Assembly: GCA_015680685.1 (NCBI GenBank)
Contig: MNCI01028890.1
Coordinates: forward strand, 145,474 to 209,473
Source of the DNA: Gnetum montanum
Taxonomy: Eukaryota > Streptophyta > Gnetopsida > Gnetales > Gnetaceae
Reading direction: 5' to 3'
Length of the DNA: 64,000 bases
The translations under genes were made by a program, and so were the position numbers. The notes beneath the pieces are model-generated. The model was given only the letters and a program-made list of their open reading frames with translations. It was not told the DNA's origin and made no database searches. Below, one piece after another: positions 33,994 through 46,480 of the stretch; the first letter of the stretch is position 1, and each line of letters starts with the position of its first letter.

Positions 33994-36049
33994 TACCCCT
34001 ATGAATGAATAAAAACTCATCCTCAAGTTCCTTACAAAATATTGGTATAGTATGGGATTATTGACTCAAATGGAACTAATGGGATGACATGTGAATGGAT
34101 CATCTTTACAAGACAAGACAAGACTAGTGTTCACAACAACAAGAGTGAGCACTTTATACATTTGACATCAGGCCTCACTTGGTAGCTAAGAAAGAGAGAG
34201 AGAGAAAGAAGTTTTGCTACTATCATTGCCAAGATTATGTCTTTCGTTGTCCATTTGTAAGCTCTCCATCGGTCTTGCTCCTTGCATAGCTGCTTTTAGC
34301 ACTGCTCCATTCCATGTGTTCCCTCCAAATCCAATCCATTTTTGTATGATTTCCATCTTTACACACAACACAGTCTTTATATTAGCAAGGGTAAATGAAT
34401 CATAATGCAATTGATACCTTGCTTCGGTGAAAGGTCCATTGGCTGAGTTGTGGTATGGCTGATACAGATCTGAAGATATAATAATGAGGACTACCAAAGT
34501 GTAGGGGTTAGGAGAAAATCAAAAAAATTTGGGTTTGGACCCCCATGACTAAGAGCAAACCTTCAGTAGTGATAGAATGGAGAAAGAATAAAGAATAAGA
34601 AATATGGAGAAAAAGAAAAAACTATAACGTCGATGAAATGAATGTCAAGCTGGAAATGAACAAAATAAAATAGATTACAAAAAATGTTAAGGGAAAGAAT
34701 TTAAGTGGTGCACCAAATAGGAATGTCAATGGGTCCTTCCCAAAGTAGGCTCATGCGCTTAATGCCCTGACAAACCCACATTTAAAGAGTTCGTAGGCCC
34801 TAGGAATGTCATTTGAAACAAGAGTTAAACTCTTAACCACAAGAATTTACTAAAAAGAAAACAATGCGTCAACCAAAATATACACTAATGATACAACCGG
34901 CAATGAGGTGAACAATGGAGAGAAGGATGGGGAGAAGAGAATGGAATGGAATCCCAAGAACAAGGTCGTGTATAGCCCCTGGTGTATTTTTTGGTTAATG
35001 TGACTTAGCAGATCCCATTCCAAGTCCAGCCTCAAACAAACCACTTCCAGTGACTTCGCATTAATGCAATCGGCCAATCCATCCCCTTGAAGTAACAAGA
35101 ATGCCTTCACCAAAGAGCCACCACCATTTCGATGAAACGAAGGAGGAGAGAATGGAAAGCGAGAAGGGCCTTAGTTAGAGGGAACATTTTTATTTTAGTT
35201 CCATAGCTAGTGATTGTAGCCCAAATGATTATTTCATCTAAGGGGTGTGCTTTGAATTCTCACTTCTCTTTTTTCTCTTTTTGTTGTTGTTGTTGTTTTT
35301 TGTGTTTATGCATGAGAACCACACCATGCAAAGACTTTGTTAGTTTTATTTTCTCAGCTTCCAGATAATTGAGTAATGTCGAAATAGTAAGAAAAATCAA
35401 GAAGAAAACATCCAAGCACCCAAGAAAATGGCCAACACAAATGCATCAAGTTCCCTTGAAGTCATACCCTTTTCAATCCTTGAGTCCTTCCTTAGTTTGA
35501 GAAATGCCCAGTCACCGATTTGTTAATAGTTCTTATTTAGAAAGGGACTATACATTTTCAAGCCAAGAGAGACCATAGAAATCTATGGATATATGGATGA
35601 AGTGAACTCATTACCTGCTATATCAAAAGGAACATACCTTAGTATCAACATCATAACTTAAATGTAAAAACCAAACATTAGTAATCAATAGAAAAACATT
35701 TCATACCATCATTAAGAACACTTATTGGATGAAAAACTTAACAAAATGGATAAGTCACACACACACACACACACACAAAAGAAATGAAAAAGTATGAACA
35801 ATGTTGTAAAAAAAAATAAGAAAAGTTAAAGAAATTTTTAAAACAAAAATGTGTAAAAATAAAAATAAAAAAGAACTAAGGGCCTCGAGTTATTAGCACA
35901 GGTGTCCATCTTCCCCATGATTGAATGGAAATGGAGAGATACAAAATAAGGAGCATGGTTGTCTGCTATCAAAGTTATGAGTTGCATTGGCTGTTCTTGG
36001 TTCATGGAAAGGTTTGGTTTATTGCACATTGACCAGTAATCTCTTATCA
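33994..36049 (-). other. 3' noncoding region of gypsy C
   Basis: No env-like or other recognised domain is present. A minus-strand frame at 34497-34186 (MEIIQKWIGFGGNTWNGAVL) is of unknown meaning. Segments align with B (10440-11180) and with D: 35210-35340 against 56700-56890, sharing TTTGCATGGTGTGGTT and AAAGCACACCCCTT. A CA microsatellite lies at 35756-35777. Confidence 0.6.
35756..35777. repeat. CA microsatellite
   Basis: Eleven CA dinucleotides in the noncoding 3' region of element C. Confidence 0.9.
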
Positions 36050-37140
36050 AGGGTTTTGGCCTTGTATATTGTCATGGTTCCCGAGGGAAAGGTCGTATGG
36101 ATAATGTAGGGTCCTTCCCACAATGTTTGAAATTTCGTACGTTATGGTACATGCGCAGGGTTCTTGTAAAGGACCTTGTCTCCTAGTTGGTACTTAACCT
36201 TTTGAATATTTGAGTCATGATGTTGTTTGTTTGTGCCTTGTGTATCTCGTTTGATGACAGGGCAACCAATCGATTCTCGTCTAGCACGTTTAGAGACACC
36301 AATCTTTATTTTTGTGCTAGATTGAGGTCAAGGTGGAGGTCACATGCCATGGATAGTGTACAGAGCTCAGTTTGAATTGGAAGTTTTGGGATTTTTCCTT
36401 ACACCAACTCATAGGGAGAGTAGCCTGTAGGGAGTTTCCATGTGGAGCGGTATGCCTAGAGAGCATCGTTTAGTTTCATGCTCCAATCTCGCCTAAATTT
36501 GCTAATTTTTCTCGTTAATATTCTCATAATCTCCTGATTGGTGACTTGGCTTGGCCATTGTCTAGGGGGTGATAAGGTGTGATCAATTTATGTTCAACCC
36601 CTAAGCGTTGCATCAACTTGCGAAAGGTTGCACCTGTAAAATGTGTTCATTATCAGAGATGAGTGCATGTGGCACACCAAACCTATTTACGATTTGTTGT
36701 TGTAAAAATCCTACAGTTGTAGACAATGTGCAATCTGTTACAGCTGCTGCTTCAACCCATTTGGTTAAATAGTCAACAAAAATAATGATATAAGCTTTTC
36801 CATTGGACATCGATGTAATAGGCCCCATAAAATCTATTCCCCAAATATCAAAGGGTTCTAAGGGTTGAATCCATTGTTGCGGATCCTCTATTCTAGTAGT
36901 CATTCCACCATCCTGTTGACAGTGCTCACAGGATTGGACAAATTGATGGGCATCCTAAAATAGCGTTGGCCAGTAATATCCTGCAAGCATGATCGTAATG
37001 GCCATTCGTCTCCCTACATAGTGGCCCCCACACAGACCCTCATGAGCATCTTGGAGAACTCTTAATTGATCCTCATTGGGCACACACCATCGAACCAAGT
37101 CATCAGGACAGACTTTATAGAGTTGTCCCTTGATTTCCAT
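36050..37140 (-). pseudogene. Integrase of gypsy C
   Basis: The H-H-C-C zinc region (37140-36900) has LQDAHEGLCGGHYVGRR and SCEHC. The core (36903-36613) has FDIWGIDFMGPI (first Asp), LTKWVEA and VPHALISDN (second Asp). Just after ISDN the sequence is broken. Further down, the NGQAE position reads NGQAK (about 36555), so the catalytic Glu is lost. The C-terminal end is at about 36060-36190 with LWEGPYIIHTTFPSGTMTIY (out of frame in places). Confidence 0.88.
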
Positions 37141-37857
37141 GAAATACTTGGTTTTATGAAGAAATCATTGCTTCTTCCTAAAGTCCAACCCCTGTGGTGT
37201 TTGTTGGGAAAGGAGATAAGTAAGAATGCTACTATACCAATTTGTTCCCGTGGGTTGGTTATTTATTACACTAGCAAAGAGGGTTTCATTAGGAAAATGA
37301 TCAGATACAGCATATTCATCCTCTTTGTTGTTCCAATGCAACCAAGATAAATGATTAGCAACTACGTTCTTGGTGCCCTTTCGATCTACTATTGTTAAAT
37401 TGAACTCTTGAAGGATTACCAACCAACGTATAATACAAGGGCTAACCATTGGCTTGTTCATGAGAAACCGAATTACACTATGATCTATATGAATGTACAC
37501 TTTGTAGCCCAACACATAGTGCGTAAATTTATCTAGTTCAAACATGATAGCCATTAATTCCTTTTTGGTAGTTGTGTAGTTGAGTTGTGCACCAACAATA
37601 CTCTTACTCACACAATGGATGTAATAAGAGTGTTTTTGTTCATCTAACTATGTTAGTATGGCTCCTAAGGCATAATTAGATGCGTTGATCATTATATGAA
37701 ATGGTTTGGACCAGTTAGGGGCTTGTAGAATAGGGGTTTCCACAAGACTTTCTTTTAGAGTTTTGAATGCTCATTCACATTCCCTGGTCCATTCGAAGGA
37801 TGCATCTTTTTTTGTTAATTCCACCAATTGTTTGGCAATCATGAAGAAGTTATCAAT
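37141..37857 (-). pseudogene. RNase H of gypsy C
   Basis: On the minus strand, SIVGAQLNYTTTKKELMAIM, YVLGYKVYIHIDHSVIRFL and LQEFNLTIVDRKGTKNVVANHLSW (37611-37330) are the standard gypsy RNase H blocks. The stretch 37857-37612 holds the preceding connection with several stops. Confidence 0.87.
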
Positions 37858-38931
37858 GAATCTCCTGTAGTAGCCAGTGTGTCCAAGGAATGATCGAATA
37901 TCCTTGACCATTTCTGGCTGTCAAGTGATTCCTTGGATAACCTTTACTTTTTCCGGGTCTACCTCTATTCCTGATTGCAAAATCTTATGCCCCAGTACTA
38001 CACCCTCTTGAACCATCAAATGGATTTTCTGCTAGTTGAGCTTTAGATTGGTTTCAACGCATCATTTTAGCACTTGCTCTAACCAGTCTAGGGCTTGATC
38101 AAAGCTTTTCCTATAAGTGAAGAAGTCATCCATAAATACTTCCACTCCATTTCCTATCTGTTGTTGAGATATTCTTAGGACTAAACATTGGAATGTGGTG
38201 AGGGCATTGCACAAGGAATCTCCTATAGTAGCCAGTGTGTCCAAGGAATGACCAAATAACTTTGACTGTTTCTAGTTGTTGAGTGATTCCTTGGATAACC
38301 TTTACTTTTTCCGAGTCTACCTCTATTCTTGATTGCGAAATCTTATGCCCTAGTACTACGCCCTCTTGAACCATCAAATGGCTTTTCTACCAGTTGAGCT
38401 TCAGATTGGTTTCAAAGCATTGTTTTAGCACTTTCTCTAACTGGTCTAGGGCTTGATCAAAGCTTGTCCCATAAGTGGAGAAGTTGTCCATAGAAACTTC
38501 CACTCCATTTCCTATCTGTTGTTGAAATATGCTTAGGACTAAATGTTGGAATGTGGCGGGGGCATTGCACAAGGAATCTCCTATAGTAGCCAGTGTGTCC
38601 AAGGAATGACCAAATAGCTTTGACCATTTCTAGTTGTCAAGTGATTTCTTAGATAACCTTTACTTTTTCCGGGTCTACCTCTATTTTTGATTGCGAAATC
38701 TTATGCCCTAGTACTATGCCCTCTTGAACCATCAAATGGATTATCTACTAGTTGAGCTTTAGATTAGTTTCAACACATCATTTTATCACTTGCTCTAACC
38801 AGTCTAGGGCTTGATCAAAGCTTGTCCCATAAGTGGAGAAGTCTTCCATAAAGACTTCCACTCTGTTTCCTATCTGTTGTTGAAATATGCTTACGACTAA
38901 ACATTGGAATATGGCGGGGGCATTGCACAAG
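37858..38931 (-). repeat. Tandem triplication of a 358-bp RT segment
   Basis: Three head-to-tail copies lie at 37858-38215, 38216-38573 and 38574-38931. Each starts GAATCTCCT(A/G)TAGTAGCCAG and ends GGGCATTGCACAAG (plus-strand reading). They have exactly equal length, with scattered, mostly transition differences. Confidence 0.93.
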
Positions 38932-39704
38932 CCAAATGGCATTTTCTTATATGCGAACGTTCCCTAGGGACTAGTGAATGTTATTTTGGCTTGATCTTTT
39001 GGTGCTATTCATATTTGATTATATCCACTATACCCATCTAGAAAACTATAATAGCGATGTGCTGCTATAGTTTCCAAGACTTGGTTGACGAACGACAATA
39101 GAAAATGATCTTTGAATGTTTCCATGTTCAGTTACCTAAAATCTATACATATCCTCCATTTTCCTTCTTTCTTAGGCATGATTACTAGAGGACTAACCCA
39201 TTCACTATCATTAATGAGATATATGAACCTAGCCTTGAGGAGCTATTCTATCTCTTCTTTCACTACTTGTTTCAATTTTGGGTTCAATCGCCTTTGTGCT
39301 CGCTTCCGAGGCTTCATGGAGGGGTCTATGTAAATCCTATGTTGGCATATCCTAGGGTTTGTTCCGGTTAGCTCAGGGTATGACCAAGAAAATACTTTTG
39401 ACCATTTATTGATTAATTTCAATAGGCTTTCTTTTTTCTTGGGGACAAGTTTTGTGTTGATAATTACTGGTTTTTCATTTTCAAGGGTCATGTATTCCAA
39501 ACTGGTGGGCAATGGTTTTAGGTCTAGGGCCTCTTGTCTAAATTTCTTAGGAATCTCCAACTTCCCCCAATTAATGTTTTCAAAGTTAAGGGCTGGAAGT
39601 TTGCAACGAATTTGCTCTAGTACGTCTATGCTTTCAATGTAAGCACTAGTTATCCCCTCAGTTAGTTCCATGCATGTTATCAAGTTGTTTCCTTGATCAA
39701 TCAT
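37858..39704 (-). pseudogene. Reverse transcriptase of gypsy C
   Basis: The N-terminal part (39704-39243) has KPVIINTKLVPKKKESLL, FSWSYPELTG and QHRIYIDPSMKPRKRAQR. The finger and palm blocks follow: EWVSPLVI, WRICIDFR, YYSFLDGYSGYNQI and KMPFGLCNAPA (39240-38932). The catalytic-box segment is present three times through a 358-bp tandem triplication. The boxes read FMDDF (37858-38215 copy), SMDNF (middle) and FMEDF (outer). Because 358 is not a multiple of three, the triplication itself destroys the frame. Confidence 0.9.
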
Positions 39705-40330
39705 CAGCCACTAGGTGTTTTCTTGTTCTGTGGCTACTGCATATAGGCACTTTTGTATGTCAATATCTTGTGCACACCGATTGCATGCAGGCAATGTTAA
39801 ACTTCGCAACACCCATGATTTCTGCATGTAATGGCACCCTGTGTCACTATATGCAATGCATGGAACCCTCTTCCTCTTAATCTTTCCAAAAGTATTTTTC
39901 TTGGATATTTCTAGGGAAAGATTGCGGATTCCTAAGCATGCATCAATTGTACTCAACCATGCCCTTCCCATTATTATTGGAAAATCCCCTTTGTCATTGT
40001 TTATTTGGATCACCAAGAAATCAACTGGGTATGACCAACCACCCACGGTGGTAACAATGTCCTCAACCTATCTCAAAGGAATAGTGATTGACTAGTCAAC
40101 TAGCTCTAAGAAAATATTCCTCTTCTTGAGTGGAGGCAGGTTCTAGGTTTTACACAATTCTTGTGAGATTAAGTTGACTCCAGAGCCTGAGTCAAGAAGA
40201 GCCTTATGAGGTTCATTCCCAATGACCTAAAGATAAATTAGGGGGCTCCTAGGATCAGATAATTTCTTGGGAAGGTGGCCTACCTTAATCTAATCAGTTA
40301 TAGTATGTGTTAACATAACCGTGTGCATTG
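39705..40330 (-). pseudogene. Aspartic protease of gypsy C
   Basis: The active site is KALLDSGSGVNLIS at about 40155-40200 (minus strand), with the D-S-G triad kept. The second half (40046-39711) has GGWSYPVDFLVIQ, GDFPIIMGRAWLSTIDA and a CHYMQ stretch. TAG stops interrupt the frame. It would process the gag-pol polyprotein. Confidence 0.87.
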
Positions 40331-42850
40331 GGCATGATTTTTTGTTTGAAGGGGATCCCGAAACCTTATTTGGTACGACTGTGTTTACATGTTCAACCGC
40401 TTATGAGGGTGAGGGCTTAGTTGGATTGTTGGTTCTGAAGAAAGGTATTTTCAGCATAAAATTGTTAGGAAGAACTAAGAATTGAGGATTGGAAGCCCTT
40501 GTGACATTGGGTTGTTGCGGTTGAGTGGGAAATACCCTTGGCATTGTTGGAGTGATTGGTGGTGGAGCTATTGGCATGATAGGTGCAGATGGATTTGGAG
40601 GATGGTATACATGTGAAGTGTCCCTTCTAGGAGGGAAAGTCTAATAATATTCCTGAACTGGGTAGTGATGTTATGGAGTTGCGTAACCCATAGAGTCACT
40701 TGGAGAAATTGGCTACTGCACGTAGTAGCCATAAAAATTGGGTTGCCAGTAATGGTATTTTTGCCCAGGCAGTGGCATCCCCCATGACTGTGGGTATTGC
40801 CATTGCTAATGTTTCCCGATGGGTTTTGGTGGAGTTCCACTTGGATAGTACATTAACGGTTGGTGGAACTACCTTGGTTTACCTTGGGGATAAGGTAACC
40901 TTCGAGGTGTCTACCATCTGTTAAGTCTCGAGTTGAGTGCATACATCCCAGACTCTTGTAGATGTGAGATGATTGGACAACATCCTTTAGGATGGTCATA
41001 TTGGCAGATCTCACATCCACCATCATTGTCTATGTCTGAATCCACAACCTCATCAGAGATATTCATTTTTCCCTTACCCTTGTCACGTGCAGGGCCTGAA
41101 TCTCTCCGCTTATTCTTGTCCTTCTCACTACTTCATTCCTCCTTAGACTCCTCTATGATTTTCAGGACAAGTTCAAGTCTACTGTCTAAGGAGTCCTATA
41201 TCTGATCTACCTTAGCCACTACTTCCTTTGTTAGTTTTTGAAGTGGCAAGGTTTTTTTGTTCGTCAACTCTTCGAGTGGTGACTCATCCTCTTCAATGCA
41301 AAATATTACTCCCCTCTTTCAGAGGGAAGGATCGCATTTATACTCTTCCACACTTTCTCTTTTTCGTAGCTCCCCTTCTTCTTTGTCTACTTTCTCTAAC
41401 AATCTATGAATTTCATGAAATCTAAGTTCTACTAGTCTCCCTTGGGGATAAGTCCCAATGGTTCTCCTAGTTTAATACCTTAGCCCATGTACAAGATGGT
41501 GAAGTTGATCCCGTTGTGCATAACCATGGCCCGAGAAACGATGTAGCAATGCATAGTAGTGGCCCATGGTAGCATCCAAGGGTTCATGATTACCTTGCTT
41601 CCATCCTTGGATTTGCTTACACAAGTTAGACACTTTGGAGTACATTTGATATTTATCGTTGAAGAGTTCTAACATCGTACTCCACCTCCTAATGGTTTCC
41701 AATTCTAAGGACTGGTACCAACTCTTTGCTTCCTTTATGAGTGTCCTGGGAAAAAACTTTAATTTATGCCACTTATTTTCTATGTTTTACAAGGCACAGG
41801 CATCATGGAATGCCTGTAAATGATTTTGCGGATTTGCGTTGTATCCCCCTTCGAAGCATGGGATATTGTTCATGTCTAAGTACTTGTTCCAGCTATCTTT
41901 TTGATGCCTTGTTGGTATTCTCATAGGCTCCATAATATTTAGCATACTTTGGCTAGAAAGTAGGGGCTCATCATGATCATCTCTTTCATGACTTCTATGA
42001 TGCCAATGTTGTTCCCTACTTTCCCTTCGTTCATGCCTTGATTCTCTTGATTTCCCTCATCCTCTCTCTCGACTCTCTCGTCAAGGTCTCTCATTTCGCT
42101 TACCCTTATCCTTACAATTATGGTCTTGATGACTATGCCCTGATGTAGAAGAAGAGGGTGAACAATGTGATGAAGGGGAAGAAGAAGGAGAACCATCACC
42201 ATGACGATGTTTCTTACCTTCTCTTCGATGGCTTCGGCCCCGATCATGATGATGATTTGAGTGCCCGCCTTGTCATGTGTTGTTGTTCCCTCGATGAATA
42301 GTTGGTATTCATGGGGATCAGAACCAGGGTTGTGTATCATGGAGTGTAGGTTCTGATACCCTACCTCCTCACTATTGTTAAGAGGGGGAACAACTTTTGA
42401 TAGAGAACCTATTATAAGTGGTTCACCATCTCTAATTTCACTTAGGACGTGCAGGACCCCTTTGCCCTTCAACAATGTATGATGGCTCTCCTGTCATGAG
42501 TCCCTTAGACGTTGCACTACTGTGGGATGGTAATCCCTCATGTCAAAATCTACCACAACATATTCAGCGTATAATTTTGTCATGCTTATTTGTGCCAATG
42601 CATGGAGGAGCATGTTGGGGACTGCACGATCTGGAGGTAACAATATGTTACCTTCCAAGTATCTCTAGTGAATTTGTTCATCCTGATGAAGGATAAAGGT
42701 AAAATCAAGTATATTCTCATCATGATGAGTATATACCACCCTATATTGTTGAGGAATTGGCAGATTTTGGTTATGTTTTTTAGATTGCTGACTGTTTCTT
42801 GTATGATCCTTAGGTGGTGAAATGATCTTGTGAGAAGAAGAAGAAGACAT
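40331..42850 (-). pseudogene. gag of gypsy C
   Basis: The start is at 42850 (MSSSSSHKIISPPKD). A conserved FTFILHQDEQ (42690-42665) is shared with D at 49941-49970. The disordered Ser/Arg-rich part lies at 42475-41940 and the capsid core at 41702-41472 (WSTMLELFNDKYQMY, HEPLDATMGHYYALL). The Cys/His box at about 41030-40960 reads CEICQYDHPKGCCPI, a C-x2-C-x3-H-x4-C pattern with doubled Cys. A Pro/Gln-rich tail extends to about 40500. There are many frame breaks. Confidence 0.85.
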
Positions 42851-42972
42851 TGTGTCTTGTTGGTGTGCTATTTAATCGTTATATAATTTTTTGTTAATTA
42901 ACCCTAAGGTTCTTTTAAGCTCCAAATGATGTGGATAATGTCCTATATTCTACTTAGTGCACAAACACTTAA

Positions 42973-42990
42973 TCCTTGGCAATGGCGCCA
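42973..42990 (-). other. Primer-binding site of gypsy C
   Basis: On the minus strand, TGGCGCCATTGCCAAGGA lies one base after the LTR. It is close to the tRNA-Asp site TGGCGCCGTTGCCGGGGA known for Athila/Tat-type plant elements. Confidence 0.88.
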
Positions 42991-42991
42991 A

Positions 42992-43855
42992 TGATGAGTG
43001 GTGAGATACCCCTACACTCAACCATACGAATATGAGCGTTACACGCGCGATCCGGTCGAACTTCGCATACTAAGTACCTACACGTCTCATGGAACACTTA
43101 AGGTTAATTATTCGTTGTCTTTCCAGACTTACTTGTATTTTTCATGGTTGTATGGTTAAGTAAGTCCGAGGTATATGATTTTTATGTCTTTTCAATTTTA
43201 TCTCTTATGCTGATAAGGTGAAGGGTGAAGAGACTAATTAGCTAACTTTAACTAACTAACTAAGCCTTAATTAACCTAGCATCAGCATCTGTTCCCACAT
43301 ACCGTTCACAACCTGAACTGATGTAACCTTGGTTACCAAATGCTAGTCATTGCTGGGATCACCAAGTGTAACACACGTGCTCGAAGCGGTCGTACTGAGG
43401 CACTTAACTAGGAGAGAAGGATTGAGAGAGATTTAATCAACTAATAAAGCATTAAATGATAAATAATAAATAACAGTAAATAAAATCCTATTTAGCCTAT
43501 TCCATGCACTGCAAGGTTTATCCAAGAAGTTCTTCTTTATTGCCATACACAAACTTGTGTTCAGGTACAATATTTACTTGAATAAAGATCCGTTCACTTT
43601 GGAGCTCCTACTGCAAGCACATGGAAATTATTCTATCTCTCGAGGGATCAAACTGCTAGAGTTTCACTACGGTCTAGGCCTAGAATGAGAAACAAGGGAG
43701 AGTTGCCTCTTATTTATAGATTTGATGATGCACTGTGATATCATGTACACGATATCGCAGGGGAAGACGTGATATCACGGCGGATGTGATATCGTGGGGG
43801 ATGCGATATCGCAGCAGACGCGATATCACGGCCCATGCGATATCATGTCCCATCA
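42992..43855 (-). repeat. 5' LTR of gypsy C
   Basis: The 864-bp LTR has TG...CA ends. A cluster of palindromic GATATC words lies at 43735-43850 (seven in about 115 bp). The TATA box is at about 43709-43720, and GTACA follows at 43856. Confidence 0.93.
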
Positions 43856-44280
43856 GTACAAAAACCCAAGAATATTCTCACCTAGAGAGGGCTACATGGC
43901 CTTTTGAAAATAGTAAAAAAAATGATAATTTTAATTGAAATGAGTGTCTCAAATTCAATAATACAAAAGGTAACCAAAATAAGTTTTTTAGCATCTTGGC
44001 TATCGCCATCATTTGTGGTCAGTTTGTTACAGATGTTGGCACAACCAACACTACCTATAGTCATTAGAGGAGGGAGGGAGAGAGAAGAGGCTAGATGAAG
44101 GGGCCTGCTAACATGTCTCTAATGAATAGAAAGAATGTGCCTCATCACCCGCACAAGAGAGGAAAACTTATCCATATTTGGAGAACCCTACCGTAGATGC
44201 ACCATCTACTAAAAATACAACAGAATTGTAGAACTCATGCCTGCAACTGTTGCTCTCAAATATTGCAACACCACAACAAA

Positions 44281-44288
44281 GAGAGAGC

Positions 44289-44343
<55 letters not shown>
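44281..44343. repeat. GA microsatellite
   Basis: A 63-bp near-perfect GA run with two interruptions inside the first P/Q junction. The corresponding position at about 46785-46800 has only a short GA stretch. Confidence 0.95.
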
Positions 44344-44346
<3 letters not shown>

Positions 44347-46281
44347 GAATGAGCGATCAAATATCACTGTCATGTGCCAGTAGATGTGTTGCTATCTCTA
44401 GTCCTATGTTTTTCACCATCACAGGTCTACAAAAAAATGGGAAAAGAAAACTGCCACCTCTTGGTTTCCTATTGAGATTGTTAACCATCATCCATGTAGC
44501 TCTACTACTACTGACTATCATCATTCCATTGCCAAGAATATAGAAACAAAATTGTAGAACCTATCTACTATGCTCATCATCTGCACACATCAACTACACT
44601 ACTATCATCCTAAGAAAAATAGGAAAAGTGAGAGAGAGAAATCCACCGTCCACTAGTTTCTCAATCCGTAGAGACCCCCCTAATCATCTACATGTGCCTT
44701 AATGGAGAGAGGCACAACTATTCAAGAAGAGAGCCCAATTTGTTAAGGAGGTCCTCGCTTCCCCCCCTCCCCCTCTCTAATGTTGCCTACGTTCTCTACT
44801 TTATAGCTACTTACTAGTGACGTTTCACCTCATCAAACATCAATCCACCTTCTTGCACATCAGTTCACCTCCCTGCATGTCAATCCATCTCCCTGCATGT
44901 TGGTTTACCTTTCCACACATCAATCCACCTTCCCACATGTTGACATTGCTTACTAAAATAGTATATGATTTTACAGGATAGTTTTGTTCATCATGGCCCT
45001 GTGTGATAACAATGGGCAAGATTGGTCATAACATTTAGCCCCCAAACAACAAATTGCATGCAAGTGCAAGGTGCAATAAAAAGCATGAAATCTTAAAAGG
45101 AAAATAATAAAATAAGAAAAATTTTAGAAAAATAAATTTAAAATTGAATAATAAAACCACCTCATCCAAGTTAGGACTTAGGTAAGGACCACCAAAGTAG
45201 GAATTCAAAAATGGAACTAGGAAAAAAGGGTTATAAAAAAAGGTTTGCATAACAACAATTTTTGATAGATGCGCTGTTGTCTCTAGTCCTACATCTACCA
45301 CCATCACAAGTTTGCTACAAAATGGGAAAAGAAAATCGTCACCTCTTGGTTTCCTGCTAAGATTGTTGACTGCCATTCATGCAACTTTGCCATTATTAAC
45401 TATCATTTTTCTATTGCCAATAATAAATAAATAGGACTACAAAACCCACCTACTACACCTGTCGTCTACACACATCAACTACATTGCTATCGCCCTAAGA
45501 AAAATAGGAGAAGTGAGAAAGAAAAAACCACCATCCACTAGTTTCTCAGCCCCTAGAGACCCCCCTGCCCATGTACATATGCCTTAATGGAGAGAAGCAC
45601 AGCTATTCAGGAAGAGAGCCTAATTTGTTAAGGAGGCTCTTGCTTCCCCCCCACCCTCTAACATTGCCTTTGCTCTTTTCTTTATAACCACTTGCTAGTG
45701 ATGTTTCACCTCCCTGCATGTTAGCCCACCTTCTTGCATGTCTCACTTCCCTATACATTAGTCCACCTCCTTGCACATTGGTTCACCTTCCCAGATGTCG
45801 GTCCACCTTCTCACACATTGACATTACTTATTGAAATGATATATGATTTTATAGGATAGCTTTTTTGATCATGGCCTCATGCAATAGCATGGGCAAGGTT
45901 GGCCACAACACTTAGCCCCCAAACAACAAATTGCACGCAAGTGAAAGGAGGAACAAAAACCATGAAATATTAAAAATAATATAATAAAATAAGAAAAATT
46001 TTAGAAAAATAAATTTAAAATTAAGTAATAAAACCACCTCACCCAAGTTAGGACTGGGAAACGAGGGTTATAAAAAAAATTGTTTTGGTAACAATAATTT
46101 TAGAAAAATAGGAAGCATAAAAAATAGGTAGAAAATAAAGGGTCTAAAGACAAAAGTTTTTTTAAATAAATTCAATAGGTTCCAAGACTAGATCAAAAAA
46201 CAAAATATCCACAAGAAAATGGTAAGAAGAGCTAATAAACAAAAGGTGAGAGAAAGGCCATCCTTCTAGTGCCAAAAAGGT

Positions 46282-46480
46282 GTTGATGCATAAATTCTCG
46301 TCACACCAACATAGAAAAATCTTGTTTCAGGAGACTATTGCCTAGGGTGCCTCCCATATGGGTACGAAAACCTAGAAATAGTCTCAGCTAGAGAGGGCTA
46401 TGTGGCCTTTTGAAAATAGTAAAAAAAATTAAGAATTTTAATTGAAATGAGTGTCTCAAATTCAAGAATACAAAAGGTAA
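46282..46480. repeat. Empty-site paralogue of the element C insertion
   Basis: This stretch aligns first with 33061-33149 and then, without a gap, with 43856-43975. It therefore shows the sequence before C inserted. At the junction it reads GTACG (46355-46359), where C is flanked by GTATG and GTACA. Confidence 0.82.

Larger units (their letters stand above)
33150..43855 (-). mobile_element. Ty3/gypsy element C, Athila-like
   Basis: On the minus strand: 5' LTR 42992-43855, tRNA-Asp-type PBS 42973-42990, gag 42850-40330, PR to 39705, RT 39704-37858, RNase H, IN to about 36050, a 2-kb 3' region and 3' LTR 33150-33993. The target duplication is GTATG/GTACA. The uninterrupted paralogue at 46355-46359 reads GTACG, so both copies have lost the same CpG, on opposite strands. 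The PBS, the single RNase H and the long 3' region fit the Athila side of the non-chromovirus gypsy elements, and no chromodomain is seen. The RT contains a tandem triplication. The element is 10.7 kb and coding-dead. Confidence 0.92.

Noticed and set aside
41939-42475. 178-residue minus-strand frame considered as a separate protein
   Set aside because: It is the low-complexity middle of element C gag read in a mixed frame.
43735-43855. Regularly repeated GATATC palindromes resembling a CRISPR-like array
   Set aside because: The units are palindromes with irregular spacing inside an LTR of a plant retrotransposon; there are no unique spacers, leader or cas genes.
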